Shown piece by piece: positions 13,501 through 22,826 of a DNA stretch of 64,000 nucleotides. The stretch covers positions 1-64,000 of the forward strand of contig JAURVB010000798.1 of assembly GCA_033002965.1 (NCBI GenBank). Reading direction: 5' to 3'. The stretch is from Piper betle (lineage: Eukaryota > Streptophyta > Magnoliopsida > Piperales > Piperaceae). Both the position numbers and the translations under genes were made by a program. The notes below the pieces were generated by a model. That model saw only the letters and a list, made by a program, of their open reading frames with translations, did not search any database and was not told the DNA's origin. Every line of letters starts with the position of its first letter. Position 1 is the stretch's first letter.

Positions 13501-16500
13501 TTTTCAGTCAATGATGTAAAAGATGGGTATGAATGATCTTCCTTCATGCGTTTGGCAGCAGATTGCACATCCTCAACCGGGGGTTCAAGCTTTCTGCCAA
13601 TATGAGGTCGTTCCTCCATAGAATAAGGTGCTTTAATGGGACCAACAGATGCAGAAGGCTTTTCATTTGGTGGAAGAGAAGGGAATGAATGATCTACCTT
13701 CATACGTTTGTCAGCAGGCTGCACATCCTCAACAGGGGCTTCAAGCTTTCTGCCAATATGAGGTTGTGCCTCCATTGAATAAGGCGCCTTAACAGGACCA
13801 ACTGATGCTGAAAGTTTTTCAGTAATTGGTCCAAAATATGAGTGTGAATGATCTACCTCCATACATTTAGCAGAAGGTTGCATATCTTCAAATGCTCCAG
13901 TGTTAGACATATCATTCTTTAGTTGTATTTTAGAAACATCCCGTGCATCCACACTTTTCCAAGCGCCATTTTGATGAGTCGGAATATTATTTGTTGGCAC
14001 ACTGAGTCGCATTTTGTGATAAGCAGAAAGATACTGACGAACAGGGATACAAACTGGACAATTTGCCAACATGCACCTTTGAAAATGATCAATCAGTTTT
14101 CTCGATTTGCAACAACGAGGGTACAAGCAATTTTCATCTTCGCATTCCTTTATATGAAAACATAACTTCCTTGCAATTGGACAATGAGCATCTGGGCATG
14201 TCCCTTCAGGATATGGACAAGAACGAGCATGACAGAGAAAAAGTAACCATCTTATCTGATTCCTATAGTCCTTGTCACATTTTTCATTGGCAACAGAAGC
14301 AACATTTTGGTTAGCTGCTTCACTAAAAGGAGTGACAGCCTCACCTTCCAGCAAGGATAATGGCTTCTGTGCTTCACCATCCCCTTTAATTCTTTGATGA
14401 ATTTGCTCTCCAACATTCTGATTTATTTGTCGAAATCTTTCAGCTGCTTGAGACTTCCACTGGCCCGGCAGAAGTATATTAGCTTGTGATTTTGAAGAGA
14501 ATTTACTAGAAGTATTTTGGGATTCAACATCTTGTTGACAATGAGGCCTGATTTGTTGCAGCTGCATTTGGTTTGGGACCTGTGGAAATGGAGAATGGAA
14601 CTCCTGAAGGTTGGATGAACCATTAAGAAGCCGTGTGCCTTTAGTTTGATCTTCCAGAATGGCATTCTGCATCTGGAATTTGTTCTGCAGCTTGGTAATA
14701 TGACATTGCTCCGGTATATGAAGACAATTTCTACTGGATTCAATCCCATAATCAGTCATATCCTGACTATCAACTGGGGACAGCAGCTGTGATTGTCCCG
14801 GTGTATTGTAGTTCTTCACAAGCAAGGGATGCTGCTGATTATGTTGCTTTTGAGTTTGATGTTGCATAAATTGTGAGTATGGTGGTTGCTGCTGAATTTT
14901 CTGTTCTTGAAACTGTTGCGTCTGTTCCTGGGATTGAGATATATGCCCTCTATTTAAATGAGAAATCTGAAAATTTGTTTTGACAGAAACATCAACAATT
15001 TGGGTTCTCATTGGCACAGCTTGTTGATGAGGACTGAGGATTTGGCTATTCAATGTAGATCCAACTGGAGTAGCAGGCCCATACAAGCCTTCTGAGGCAG
15101 ACATGTTGCCATTATTCGTTCCGTATATATCACCTGACAGTGGGTTCATTGGTTGGGGCAAAACTGCAGCAGTGATAAAGAAAATGAACTTACTAAGCAG
15201 CGTATGACTATAAATAACAATTGTTTATAACAGAAGTCAGATTAATCAATGGAAATGGCAGGCAGATACCCTGCTGCAACATCTGATGCTCACATTGCTG
15301 GTCAAAATGCTCTGCTGGAAGGGCTTAGGAAAATTACCAAAGGATCCATTCATAACTTGCATCATCCTTTGGTATTTCTCATAAGCCCTTGCAGCAGCAT
15401 ATTGACCATCAACAACATCTATACAAAATATTAAACAGCAAAGAAAAAGTTTAATTTGTTACCTTCTGAGGCATTACAGGATCCACCATGTACACTGCTA
15501 AAGCCATTGGTAGCAGGAAGCAAGTATCCAGGATTAAGAGTACTTGGTGTGAGCATGTTCATGTTAGTTACAGAATTGTCTCCCAAAGTAGCAACAGTCA
15601 CATGAGCACTCTGACTCACACCAGGAGTAGGAATCATTGTCCCCAAATGTGAGGATGAATTTATATGATGAGAAGTCTGCTGCCTTTGCGGATGGTTAAA
15701 GGAGCTTATATGTCTGACAATATTTTGTAAGCGATGCTCCAGTGTTATCTCATTCATATACTCTTCCTGGCAGTCGGACTAAATAGTATCGGGACAAGGT
15801 TTTTGAAGCACGGAAAGGAACATACAGTGAAAGAACACTATACCTTAGAAGATGCATCTCTCAAAAGTCTTACTTCCAGCTTTCTTACTATATCTGGCAG
15901 CTTTTGGTGCATTTCAGGTGACATGTATTTTTTACGAAAAATCTGGGAGCTGGAGAAAATTGCCAAACATAATAATTAAAACTAGTTTCTGAACATCTAA
16001 AAGGGGAAAAGAATCAACGGAAAATGGAAAAAATATAACTGCCTATAAAAAGACATCAAGAAAAAACAAAGTAATGGTTAAACCAAGTATTATCTGGTAA
16101 CCTTCCCTAACAGCTTGAGCTTTTAGGCAAATCTAAAATTACATTGTACCAAAGCTAAATTTGTGGGTTCAAATCTTCTTGAGGTATATTTTAGGAAGGA
16201 AAATTAATTTGCCACATGTTTTCCTCCAATGGATGTTTGCCCCATGATTGTCCACTCGCTAAGCCTTGCAGGAAGTGCAAAGTAAATGTTATTTGGTTTC
16301 ACTTCCTGACAGGTTGAGCTTTTAGATGAGAAAGCTAAATTATCTAAATTTACAGTAACTATATCCCTTCTCTTCTTTTTCCCCCCAGCCCTTCTACTCT
16401 TCTTTGGTTCTGTTATAAACCATTTCCATAGCAGTTTTGAATGTATATCATGTGTCTTTTTAAGTATAGCATTAACAGACTATCAGTAACAACCATGGTA

Positions 16501-17020
16501 TTCTAGACATATCTCAATTGTTTTCCATAACTTTATGCCACCATCAACTACACACGGATTTAATAAATTTTCCACCAGCTCAGCTTCTGATTATCTAGCT
16601 CAAAAAATACAAGATTGTATGGAAAAGATTCAGCAAAAACAGCATAAGTTTTGCACAGAGGTAGTATTTATTAATAATAAGATCAGTGGAAGTCACAAAA
16701 AATATGATCCAAAACATTGCTTAAAGAGGTCCCCGCTCATTTAAAATACTCTAATCTTCTGACAAGGATAAATGTTCAAGTTCATGGCTTGCTAGTTCAT
16801 TTGGTCTTTTGTTTTCCGCAAATGTCACAAATTGAATTTACTACGTCAAAGAATTCAACTTAAAGCATATGCAAACTTACATTTTATCCCGAATACAACT
16901 CCTTGCCAAGTGGAGATCCGAATCCATATAGGACGAGCTCCAAAGCTTCCCTAGACTAGGCATTTGGTGGGAGAGAGGAATGTTATTTTGCTGAGAATAA
17001 CCAGGTCCCTGCACATTCAT
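7164..17020 (-). CDS. HAC1: p300/CBP-type histone acetyltransferase (HAC1-like), 16 coding exons, three 1-nt frame breaks
   Basis: Transcriptional coactivator lysine acetyltransferase of the plant HAC family, acting on nucleosomal histones in the nucleus. Exons in transcript order: 17020-16881, 15949-15844, 15766-15463, 15418-15270, 15163-12772, 12665-12369, 12277-11999, 11526-11398, 11184-10984, 10347-10205, 10116-9810, 9605-9466, 9360-9282, 8101-7710, 7590-7376, 7275-7164. Every junction is GT-AG and phases agree, except that exons 4, 5 and 14 are each one base short. With those three bases the product would be about 1795 residues, close to the roughly 1700 of Arabidopsis HAC1. Domain order is TAZ1, PHD/Cys-rich, HAT, ZZ, ZZ, TAZ2. 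The start was chosen because the MNVQ opening matches the family. I cannot tell which HAC paralogue this is. Confidence 0.93.
7710..9605 (-). CDS. HAC1: HAC exons 12-14: end of HAT region and two ZZ zinc fingers, frame break in exon 14
   Basis: Exon 12 (9605-9466) has [19 protein letters not shown] followed by a ZZ-type finger: [19 protein letters not shown], then [10 protein letters not shown]. Exon 13 (9360-9282) gives the charged [16 protein letters not shown] segment. Exon 14 (8101-7710) encodes [13 protein letters not shown]. The frame then shifts by one base and resumes [20 protein letters not shown]. After it comes the second ZZ finger, [19 protein letters not shown] then DFDVCNSCY. 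The break is in a T run (minus strand) at 8017-8021 that has five bases where six are needed. Exon 14 is 392 nt where its flanking phases need 393. Confidence 0.92.
8017..8021 (-). other. 1-nt deletion in T homopolymer, HAC exon 14
   Basis: Minus-strand GCT TTT TAG replaces the expected GCT TTT TTA GG. Upstream DTRQAF and downstream [11 protein letters not shown] are both near-perfect family sequence, so only one base is missing. If real, it truncates the protein before the second ZZ and TAZ2 fingers. Confidence 0.85.
8102..9281 (-). repeat. HAC intron 13 with (CTT)n(CTC)n microsatellite
   Basis: A 1180-nt intron with no supported gene. At about 8281-8325 it contains a pyrimidine microsatellite on the plus strand: CTT units, then CTC units, then CTT units. 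The minus-strand ORF at 8570-8821 has no recognisable family. Confidence 0.7.
9810..11526 (-). CDS. HAC1: HAC exons 8-11: catalytic CBP/p300-type HAT core
   Basis: Exon 8 (11526-11398): [22 protein letters not shown]. Exon 9 (11184-10984): [23 protein letters not shown], then [10 protein letters not shown] and RTFVYHEIL. Exon 10 (10347-10205): [44 protein letters not shown]. Exon 11 (10116-9810): begins with Tyr, then [15 protein letters not shown], and [14 protein letters not shown]. The Trp-Tyr pair across the exon 10/11 junction (about residues 1381-1382) aligns with the p300 Trp-Tyr pair that includes its catalytic tyrosine, and the acetyl-CoA-binding loop region looks intact. No frame break was found in these four exons. 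Confidence 0.95.
11999..12665 (-). CDS. HAC1: HAC exons 6-7: Cys-rich/PHD finger region
   Basis: Exon 6 (12665-12369) opens [11 protein letters not shown]. It carries paired cysteines [26 protein letters not shown] and [15 protein letters not shown], and ends KLEKKKNDE. Exon 7 (12277-11999) continues [19 protein letters not shown] and YTCPYCY, completing a PHD-type zinc-binding region. It then runs through [19 protein letters not shown], a helical lead-in to the catalytic core. All Cys/His ligands visible in HAC proteins are present. In p300/CBP-type enzymes the PHD lies next to the HAT core and modulates it. The lengths 297 and 279 nt are multiples of three and in phase. Confidence 0.93.
12772..15163 (-). 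CDS. HAC1: HAC exon 5: Gln-rich region, TAZ1 zinc finger and repeat-expanded linker
   Basis: One 2392-nt exon. It begins with a Gln-rich segment (about residues 235-490). A TAZ1 zinc finger follows at about 534-611 (genomic about 14030-14264), with the ordered His/Cys ligands of the family: [50 protein letters not shown]. Next comes a linker with two triplicated segments (13416-13889 and about 12866-13298). The exon ends with [21 protein letters not shown], the conserved lead-in to the PHD region. A one-base deletion at about 13015-13017 shifts the frame inside the last repeat copy. The TAZ1 finger is expected to bind transcription factors. Confidence 0.92.
12866..13298 (-). repeat. Second tandem triplication (about 46-49 aa x 3) in the HAC linker
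   Basis: Three copies of [19 protein letters not shown] followed by KEIDQL.Q.LPQ and a Leu/Pro-rich tail to KSGK. Copy 3 diverges ([17 protein letters not shown]) and carries the frame-breaking deletion at its start. Copy 2 lacks about four residues before STSKSG. The unit contains a short predicted helix ([11 protein letters not shown]). Confidence 0.88.
13015..13017 (-). other. 1-nt deletion in G/C run, HAC exon 5 repeat
   Basis: The plus strand reads gcttCCCgac here. The sister repeat copies at 13152-13155 and about 12865-12868 read ttCCCCga. Adding one base joins the two open frames and makes exon 5 fit its flanking phases. Confidence 0.88.
13416..13889 (-). repeat. In-frame tandem triplication (about 52 aa x 3) in the HAC linker
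   Basis: Three consecutive copies of a unit run from EDMQ/EDVQ through KRMK.DHS, PSASVGP.KAPYSME and HIGRKLE.PV (about 53, 52 and 53 residues). Copies 2 and 3 are closer to each other around AAKRMK; copy 1 reads SAKCMEV. The unit looks disordered, with a basic KRMK patch. All three copies stay in frame. Confidence 0.9.
15270..17020 (-). CDS. HAC1: HAC exons 1-4: N-terminal region
   Basis: Exon 1 (17020-16881) starts MNVQGPG and ends inside RDKI. Exon 2 (15949-15844) gives [15 protein letters not shown] and a helix leading into SSKEEYMN across the junction to exon 3, a family hallmark. Exon 3 (15766-15463) carries the conserved GTMIPTPG motif. Exon 4 (15418-15270) starts [15 protein letters not shown] and ends [14 protein letters not shown] in a different frame. 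The shift sits in a C run (minus strand) at about 15321-15323: one extra C restores [11 protein letters not shown], and the exon then has the length (150 nt) that its flanking phases need. This N-terminal part is low-complexity and probably a protein-interaction region. Confidence 0.85.
15321..15323 (-). other. 1-nt deletion in G/C run, HAC exon 4
   Basis: Exon 4 is 149 nt, but its flanking phases need 150. The frame entering from exon 3 reads to FGNFPKP, and the frame leaving to exon 5 reads [17 protein letters not shown]. One more C in the run joins them. Left as is, reading stops at a TGA early in exon 5. Confidence 0.75.
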
Positions 17021-17054
17021 TCTCTTCTCGGGAATTTCAGCGAGTTGGTAGACC

Positions 17055-17912
17055 CTGCACATTCACATAATTAATCAATTAATCACCTGCAACTACCGTT
17101 AACAGCCAACTGCCATTAAAAAAAAAAAGAAAAAATCTTCTCCCAAAAAAAAACGCCTTCCACACAACGACAATCGGTAGCAACGACTCACAAAATAACA
17201 ACAGAAGTAGAGGAAACCATGGGTTGATGGGGCTTAAATAATTGTTGTAAACAGTGCCAAAGAATCAATCATTACTGCGGAGTAAACATATGGGTTCAGT
17301 AAGCAAAAGATAAAAACCCCACCAATTGATGATCTCTGGAATCGGTTAAAGCCGTCAAATTTTCAAGCCCCATCAAAATTGGTGATCAACAATCGCAAAC
17401 CTTTTAGAAATAGACCCACACATAATATTATTCACAACATAGTCCAAAAAACATTAAAACAAAATATGGGTTCAATCACCCCAAGAAAAGAAGAAAAAAC
17501 GCCACACACTATATAGGTCACACCAATTGGTGAACTCTGGAATTGGTTAAAGCCATCAAATTTTCAACCCCAATCGCAATTGGTGATCAACAATCGCAAA
17601 GCTTACATAAACAAACACATGCATATCCATATTATTCAGAACATAGTCCCACACGAAAAAAATAAAAGAAGAGAATATGGGTTCAAACATCAAACACTAT
17701 CAAGTCCAACCAATTGGTGTGAACTCTGGACTTGGTTAAAGAAATCAAATTATCAAGCCCCATTGCAACTGGTGATCAACACATTCATCGTAACATGTAT
17801 ACATGTTACGATGAACTGGAGTAAATACGGTTCCTTCCCCGCCCGGATCTTGCCCCGCTTTCGTTATGAAGATGATCTCATGAGACTAGTTGGGTGGAAA
17901 TCAGAACGTCAC
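17055..17912 (-). repeat. HAC leader intron with about 190-bp tandem repeats
   Basis: A likely intron separates the start-codon exon (16881-17054) from a non-coding first exon. Inside, a block starting 'accaattg' and continuing with 'ctctgga', 'ggttaaag', 'caaat', 'ggtgatcaac' and 'atatgggttca' recurs at about 17322, 17521 and 17709, with spacings of about 199 and 188 bases. The third copy is partial. Acceptor cag|ggtctacc lies at 17055-17057; the donor (gaagag|gtgacg) at 17912-17911 is my best guess. Confidence 0.65.
17784..17815. repeat. Perfect 32-bp palindrome in HAC leader intron
   Basis: Self-complementary over all 32 bases, centred on ACATGTATACATGT with outer arms TTCATCGTA and TACGATGAA. 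It lies about 100 bases inside the leader intron from the proposed first exon. It could be a cruciform or hairpin element, a dimeric transcription-factor site, or the relic of a tiny insertion. Confidence 0.9.
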
Positions 17913-18000
17913 CTCTTCCTGTCCACTTCTTCGCCGGCAGCGGCGTCGATGGCGGTGGTGCTCGCCGGGGATTGACGGGGAGAGAGAGGCCTTAATTTTG
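17913..18000 (-). promoter_or_regulatory. Proposed non-coding first exon and 5' end of HAC
   Basis: A GC-richer patch read on the minus strand (ctctctcccc, cgccgctgccgg, gaagaagtgg) ends at a possible donor, gaagag|gtgacg. It is the only GC-rich island upstream of the start codon and sits where HAC genes usually have a leader exon. AT-rich DNA follows upstream. No clear TATA box was identified. The exact transcription start is unknown. Confidence 0.4.
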
Positions 18001-18099
18001 GGGGTTACTAAGCCCTTTTGTCTTTATTTTTGTAATTATTACACCCGAAGACTTCATTTTTATTTTTATTTTTTCAAAGAAAAGAGGTTGCGTTCGCTA

Positions 18100-19080
18100 G
18101 GTAAATGATTAAGCGAGCCAAATTAATCTTTCTTTTTTTTTTGAACTCGACTTAAATATTTTAATATTTATTAAAATTTGATAGGATATCAAATAATTTT
18201 TGAGTATAATATATATATATATATGAAATAGAATCAAATATTTTTAATGTCGTTTGAGCTTAAATATATTTAAATTGTTATATTTTGAGGAACTCGAAAT
18301 CAGATTGATCATAAAGTTAGAAAGTAACTTGTTTAAGAAAAATACGTACAATTATTGAAATTAAAATTAACAAAAATAATCTATCAATGTATTTATAAAA
18401 TATCTTAATAATAAAAAGGTTTTGTCAAGTTTTAACATATTTCAATTTATTTTATAAAATACCTAAGATACCACTCAATACTATACGTTTCTAAAAAAAT
18501 AAAATGCTTAGAACTATAAACCCAAAATTCAAAAAAGACTATCAAAAGTCTATATTTTATAGCCTCTATCTATATTTGGGTAACTTTTATCGAGCCTTCA
18601 TCTTGGACAAAAAATTAACCGATATCATCCATTGTGAGATATTAGATTAAATTAAAAATAAATAAATTTTATAAAATAAATAAATAAATTCTAGTATTCT
18701 TGCTAGATTCAATACAGAAGACTTTAAACTAATCATCTCAATGACTATAGTTGATGGTGTATTCTAATAATTACCAAAGCCATAACAATTAATAGAAGTA
18801 TATATTAAAATTTTAAATATACATTGTGTTTGAATATGTGATGCAAAAGCAAACTAATAGATGTAGGTATTAAAGAATTCTATTTTAATTTCGGATCTGA
18901 AAAATTGAAAATAAAATGAGGATATAGTTGTACTTCAACTTACTATATAAAAAGTATTATAACATCAAAATATAAAAATAATCTAAAAACACAATCATAC
19001 TAAGACAAATAAAAAGAGACAATATTCACTTTTAAATAGCAAGCACTTAGGAGTAACATGTGCAATTTAAATCATTTACG
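18100..19080. repeat. AT-rich interspersed repeat, related to 35800-36190
   Basis: 18140-18490 matches 35830-36190 in order: 'ctcgactt/gtcgactt', 'gaactcgaaatcagattgatcataaagt', 'aattaaaattaacaaaaa.ta.tctatcaa', 'aataataaaaag'. A short (AT)n stretch is at about 18211-18224. The remainder to 19080 is AT-rich with nothing recognised. It could be internal DNA of the hAT relic that follows. Confidence 0.5.
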
Positions 19081-19375
19081 CGAGTCCTCTTTCTTGTCAT
19101 CCTTATCTTCACACTCTGCACAATATCGTGGGCATTGCCAATCTTGAGCACAAACTAAAACTTCAATTGTGTTCGGTTTCAAGCTACTATGATAATCACT
19201 AATAACTGTCTTACCTATATTAAAAGTAGATTTTGATGCTATTAAAGAAAGTGGAGTTACTAAAATATCAGTTTTGCTATGGCCCTAAGGTTTTATATTT
19301 CAATGAAGCAGCTTTCTAATAATCCAAAACATCAAAATGCACTCCATGATTAACTTTAATTCTTTGCTTTTCAAG
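19080..19375 (-). pseudogene. hAT transposase fragment, C-terminal dimerisation region
   Basis: The minus strand reads FDVLDY, a stop, KAASLKYKTLGP, a stop, then KTDILVTPLSLIASKSTF, NIGKTVISDYHSSLKPNTIE and VLVCAQDW. This is the pattern of the hAT-family C-terminal dimerisation domain (consensus ..ILA.P.STVASES.FS..GR.L...RSSL.P..VEAL.C..DWL). In-frame stops (about 19285 and 19330) mark it as dead. Only this end is recognised; the catalytic part was not found nearby. Confidence 0.8.
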
Positions 19376-19639
19376 GCATGCATCTAAGTCTGATTTAATT
19401 AACTTGCAACCTGTTATACAATTTAATCACCCATCATGATCATGTCACAATTATTTACACGAATTAATTAACATTTACCCTAATCACAAGCATATAGGGT
19501 TTTGAATCACTCTCTATTCAAGACATTATAAAGTATTTATCATCAAGAATATGTTAAGCTTATTCAATTCAATTTCATAATAGCATCAAAGCATCCCTAT
19601 TTGAATCAATCTATATCATCCTCCCAATTTCATCATGCA

Positions 19640-20918
19640 ATGATATCTATGACTATGAAATAAAAATCAAATCAATCGATGGTGATGTATACCTAATGCC
19701 AGCATCGACAACAGTAGCAGTGCCTGCCGTTGGTGTGACTACTGATCGGCCAAGGAGGACATGGCCAAGGCTAGGGCTATGCACATGGCTCAAGCGTGAA
19801 GGCATCTGGCCAAAGCAAAGAACGGCTGGCGGTGATGGCAATGGGTAGGGTATGTTTGGCGAGGGACAAGGGTGAGGGTGGCTATGCAAGCGGGTAGGCT
19901 AGGGTGAGGGTGAAGGAGAGATTCTGGCTGGGGTGACGACCAATCGATGATGACAACGGCGCATCACCAGTGACTGCACCGAACAAGGGGTGGCATGTTG
20001 GGAGGGCTCAACTAAGGGAAAGACAGGAAGGGGCGAGCAAGGTAGGGGAAAGGGAAGGTCCTAAGCAAACGGCAGCGGTCGATGGTGGTGAGGCTGGCGG
20101 TGCTCCAAGAAAACAGGGCCAACATTGAACAAAGGATGAAGGTGAGAGAAAGTGGAGGAGGAAGGAGGAGAGATAGATGAGGGTAATCATTAGGAAGTGA
20201 GGCTAGAAGACGGCGGTGGCGCATTGCTGGAGGCGACCAAAGACACATGCAGCGGCAGCGAACAGGGTAAGGAGAAGGAAGATGGTGGAGGAAGGAGGAG
20301 TTAGAGCCGACGATCGGGCGGCTGTGATAAGAGACAGTAACTTGGTGAGCAGTGGCTCAGTCGGCAGCAGTGAGGGTTGGTGGAAGGGCGAGATGTCTGT
20401 CGGTGGGGTGGTGACACGGGGTGCACGTCGGGGAGTTGAAGGGTCGGGAAGAAACACAGGAGCAATTTTGTAATAAAAACTTGGCATGTTCCTAACTCAA
20501 CTTGAGTCAATAATAATAAATAGCTTTCAAAAAAATATAAAATAAAATATAATAAGGTACAATGAAATAAAATAAGTGTCATAACTTAAATGACATATTC
20601 TAAGCCTACTAACCCACCCAACATCAATAAATAACATGTACTAATGCGATGGATGATATAAAAATAATTCTATAGTCCACTATATAAAATTAAAAAAAAT
20701 AACCTAACATATTGTCGTATATTTTGATAACTCATTTTTTCCTTGCTATGTTATTAATGTTATCATCATATATTTGGGTCTATGTGACCCCTCATGGCTC
20801 ATACAGGTAGCCACCACTCGGCTCAATGCACATGTTTTGAAGCTGACACAACTTGAACTGATGGTTGAACCGACTGGTTCACAAGTATAAAACCTTGATT
20901 CAGATCACAGGCTTTACA
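19640..20918 (+). mobile_element. 3' part of family-1 LTR, ending CTTTACA
   Basis: A GC-rich island (about 19680-20460) is followed by a conserved tail: 'caataataataa', 'cccataaaat'-like words, 'ctaccaacccaccca', 'atccactatat', 'gataactcattt', 'gttatcatcatata', 'ttgggta/tctatg', 'ctcatggctcataca', then CTTTACA at 20918. The same ordered tail ends the LTRs at 46948 and 49411. The 5' part is missing. Open frames in the GC island have no family match and look like chance. Confidence 0.7.
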
Positions 20919-20959
20919 CTCACATAAAAAACTAGGGCGAAACACATATGCATGCACAG

Positions 20960-21310
20960 GTAGTTTTGTAAATAAAATTTAATGCAGCTTCCGACTCGTG
21001 TCAATAATAATAAAATAAACCCCAAAAATGCACAATAAAATATAATAAAATCCAATAAAATGTGTTACACATGATAATCATCTAATAGTATGTTCTAACT
21101 CTACCAACCCACCCAAAATAGTAGTTAAAGCATCCTAATGTAGAAAAAGACTTCAATCTAATTCTACAATCCACTATATTAAAATAAAAATAATAATAAA
21201 GTGGCATACTATTGTATATTCAGTTAACTTATTTTACTATTGCCTTAGTGACATTATCATCATATACATGGGTATACATGACCCTCATGGCTCATACACA
21301 CGGCCAGTGT
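20960..21310 (+). mobile_element. Second partial copy of the same LTR tail
   Basis: It repeats the tail words of the preceding element: 'gactcgtgtcaataataata', 'taccaacccaccca', 'attctacaatccactatat', 'atcatcatata', 'atgaccctcatggctcataca'. It lies in the same orientation within about 50 bases, so it is a truncated tandem neighbour. Confidence 0.65.
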
Positions 21311-22826
21311 CAGGTTACTTAAGTTATTAAAAAATCCACCCAACTCAAATATATTCAAAATAAGAAGCAAAGAAGTAAAGGAATAGATGACTAAAGTTTG
21401 GATATTATGTATATTATTATATTATATTATCAAGTCAAGCTACGAGTCAATTTTTAGTCAAGTTTGAGTTATAGCCGAGTCGAGTCAAGTCGAACACTGA
21501 TTTGCTCAAACTTGCCTTGTAAGATTCGAGTTCAAGTTGAGTTTAAGCTCAAGCATTTAGATGTCGAGTTTCAAGTCAAGCTAAATTATACTCGGCTAGA
21601 TATTAAAATTATAATAAAATATTTTATTAGACATTGAAATATTTTTTTATAATTTATATTTTAATTGAATATCTAATTTTAACCAAAAAAAGTTTTTAAA
21701 AAATAAACTAAAAAATTTGCTATATCTAAGACCTTTACTATAATTAATTTGAAGAGGGTATATGAAAATACCCACAATACTAGTCTTAGGGACAAGCCCA
21801 CTGTCATAATTAGGGGAGCAAACGATATAGCTATGATTAGATTGAACGCATTTACCATTACCAATATCTTGATCATTAATTGTTGTCATGCACTATTTAC
21901 CATTTTTTCGACTGTTTGCCGCTGCAGAGTTCAACTGTCTTGATGAAAGTAAACAGTTAACCGTTGGAAAATTTTTATTTAAACTATATAACTCTTTATC
22001 ATCACAAAATCCTTACTAAAATCATAACCTTGGTGTCACTTAGATAGTATATTTATATTAAATTAACTATTAAAAGGATATTAGAATATAAAATTATAAT
22101 TAGATATAGTAATAATATTACTTCTTATTCATATTGATCAATTTTATTATATTTTTACTTACAAAAATAAATAAAAGGATAAATTGCTAAAATGGTAGCG
22201 GCAGACGCTTCTGCCACCACCATTTCAAGATGAAAATAGTGGGGTCAAATTTACTACTTTTTTTACCATTTTTAAATCGGTTAAAAAATACTTAACCATT
22301 TTATTTTAATTTAATTTAAAACGATTAGTAAAACCGTAAATCAGTCGACCACATATGGCCCTAGACTGATGATCTAAGTTAGCCCATCATCCAATATGGT
22401 CCCAAATCAGTTATAATAACATTTGCTAGTGTTTGTGGGAATGACACCCTAATTTTTCATTTGCTACAATTTGATTACGTTCTATTCTGCATTCATATAA
22501 AATCATCAACACAACACTCCAACAACTTGGATCAATGCCAACCAAAATTTTTCTCCCTCCTAGAGCCTTGTCCAGCAGCACAATCAATCTCCCAACGGTG
22601 ACTATGATCCCACCCCAACATCCTTAAAGTTTTACAAAATAAGAACACACCCTTTACAATGGCCTTACTAGATCAAAAAGATTTGATCTTTTTGCAAATT
22701 CCACTCTTTTTTTCATTGCAAATCTTCTTTGTAAAACCTTGAACAAAGTGTGGGCTAAGATTACAATATCCTTATTAGATTTTAAACCTTCTCAAAAGGT
22801 CTCCTATTTATAGTAAAAAATGGTTG
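21311..22826. other. AT-rich intergenic DNA, no gene
   Basis: 21420-21600 is rich in 'tcgagtcaag'-type words, as in the end regions of hAT-like MITEs. A short stem (tggtggcagaagc against gcggcagacgc-type words) lies at about 22190-22230, and another (caaaaagat/atctttttg) at about 22674-22696. No coding signal was recognised. Confidence 0.4.

Noticed and set aside
15300..15345. A tiny intron (22 or 44 nt) that could explain the exon 4 frame change
   Set aside because: Far below the usual minimum for plant introns; a single missing base in a run explains both frame and phase.
15249..15979. Plus-strand frames of 61 and 81 codons
   Set aside because: Complement of HAC exons 2-4 and their introns.
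19653..20582. Several overlapping frames on both strands in a GC-rich island
   Set aside because: Low-complexity, no family match, and the island recurs without a conserved frame in other LTR copies.
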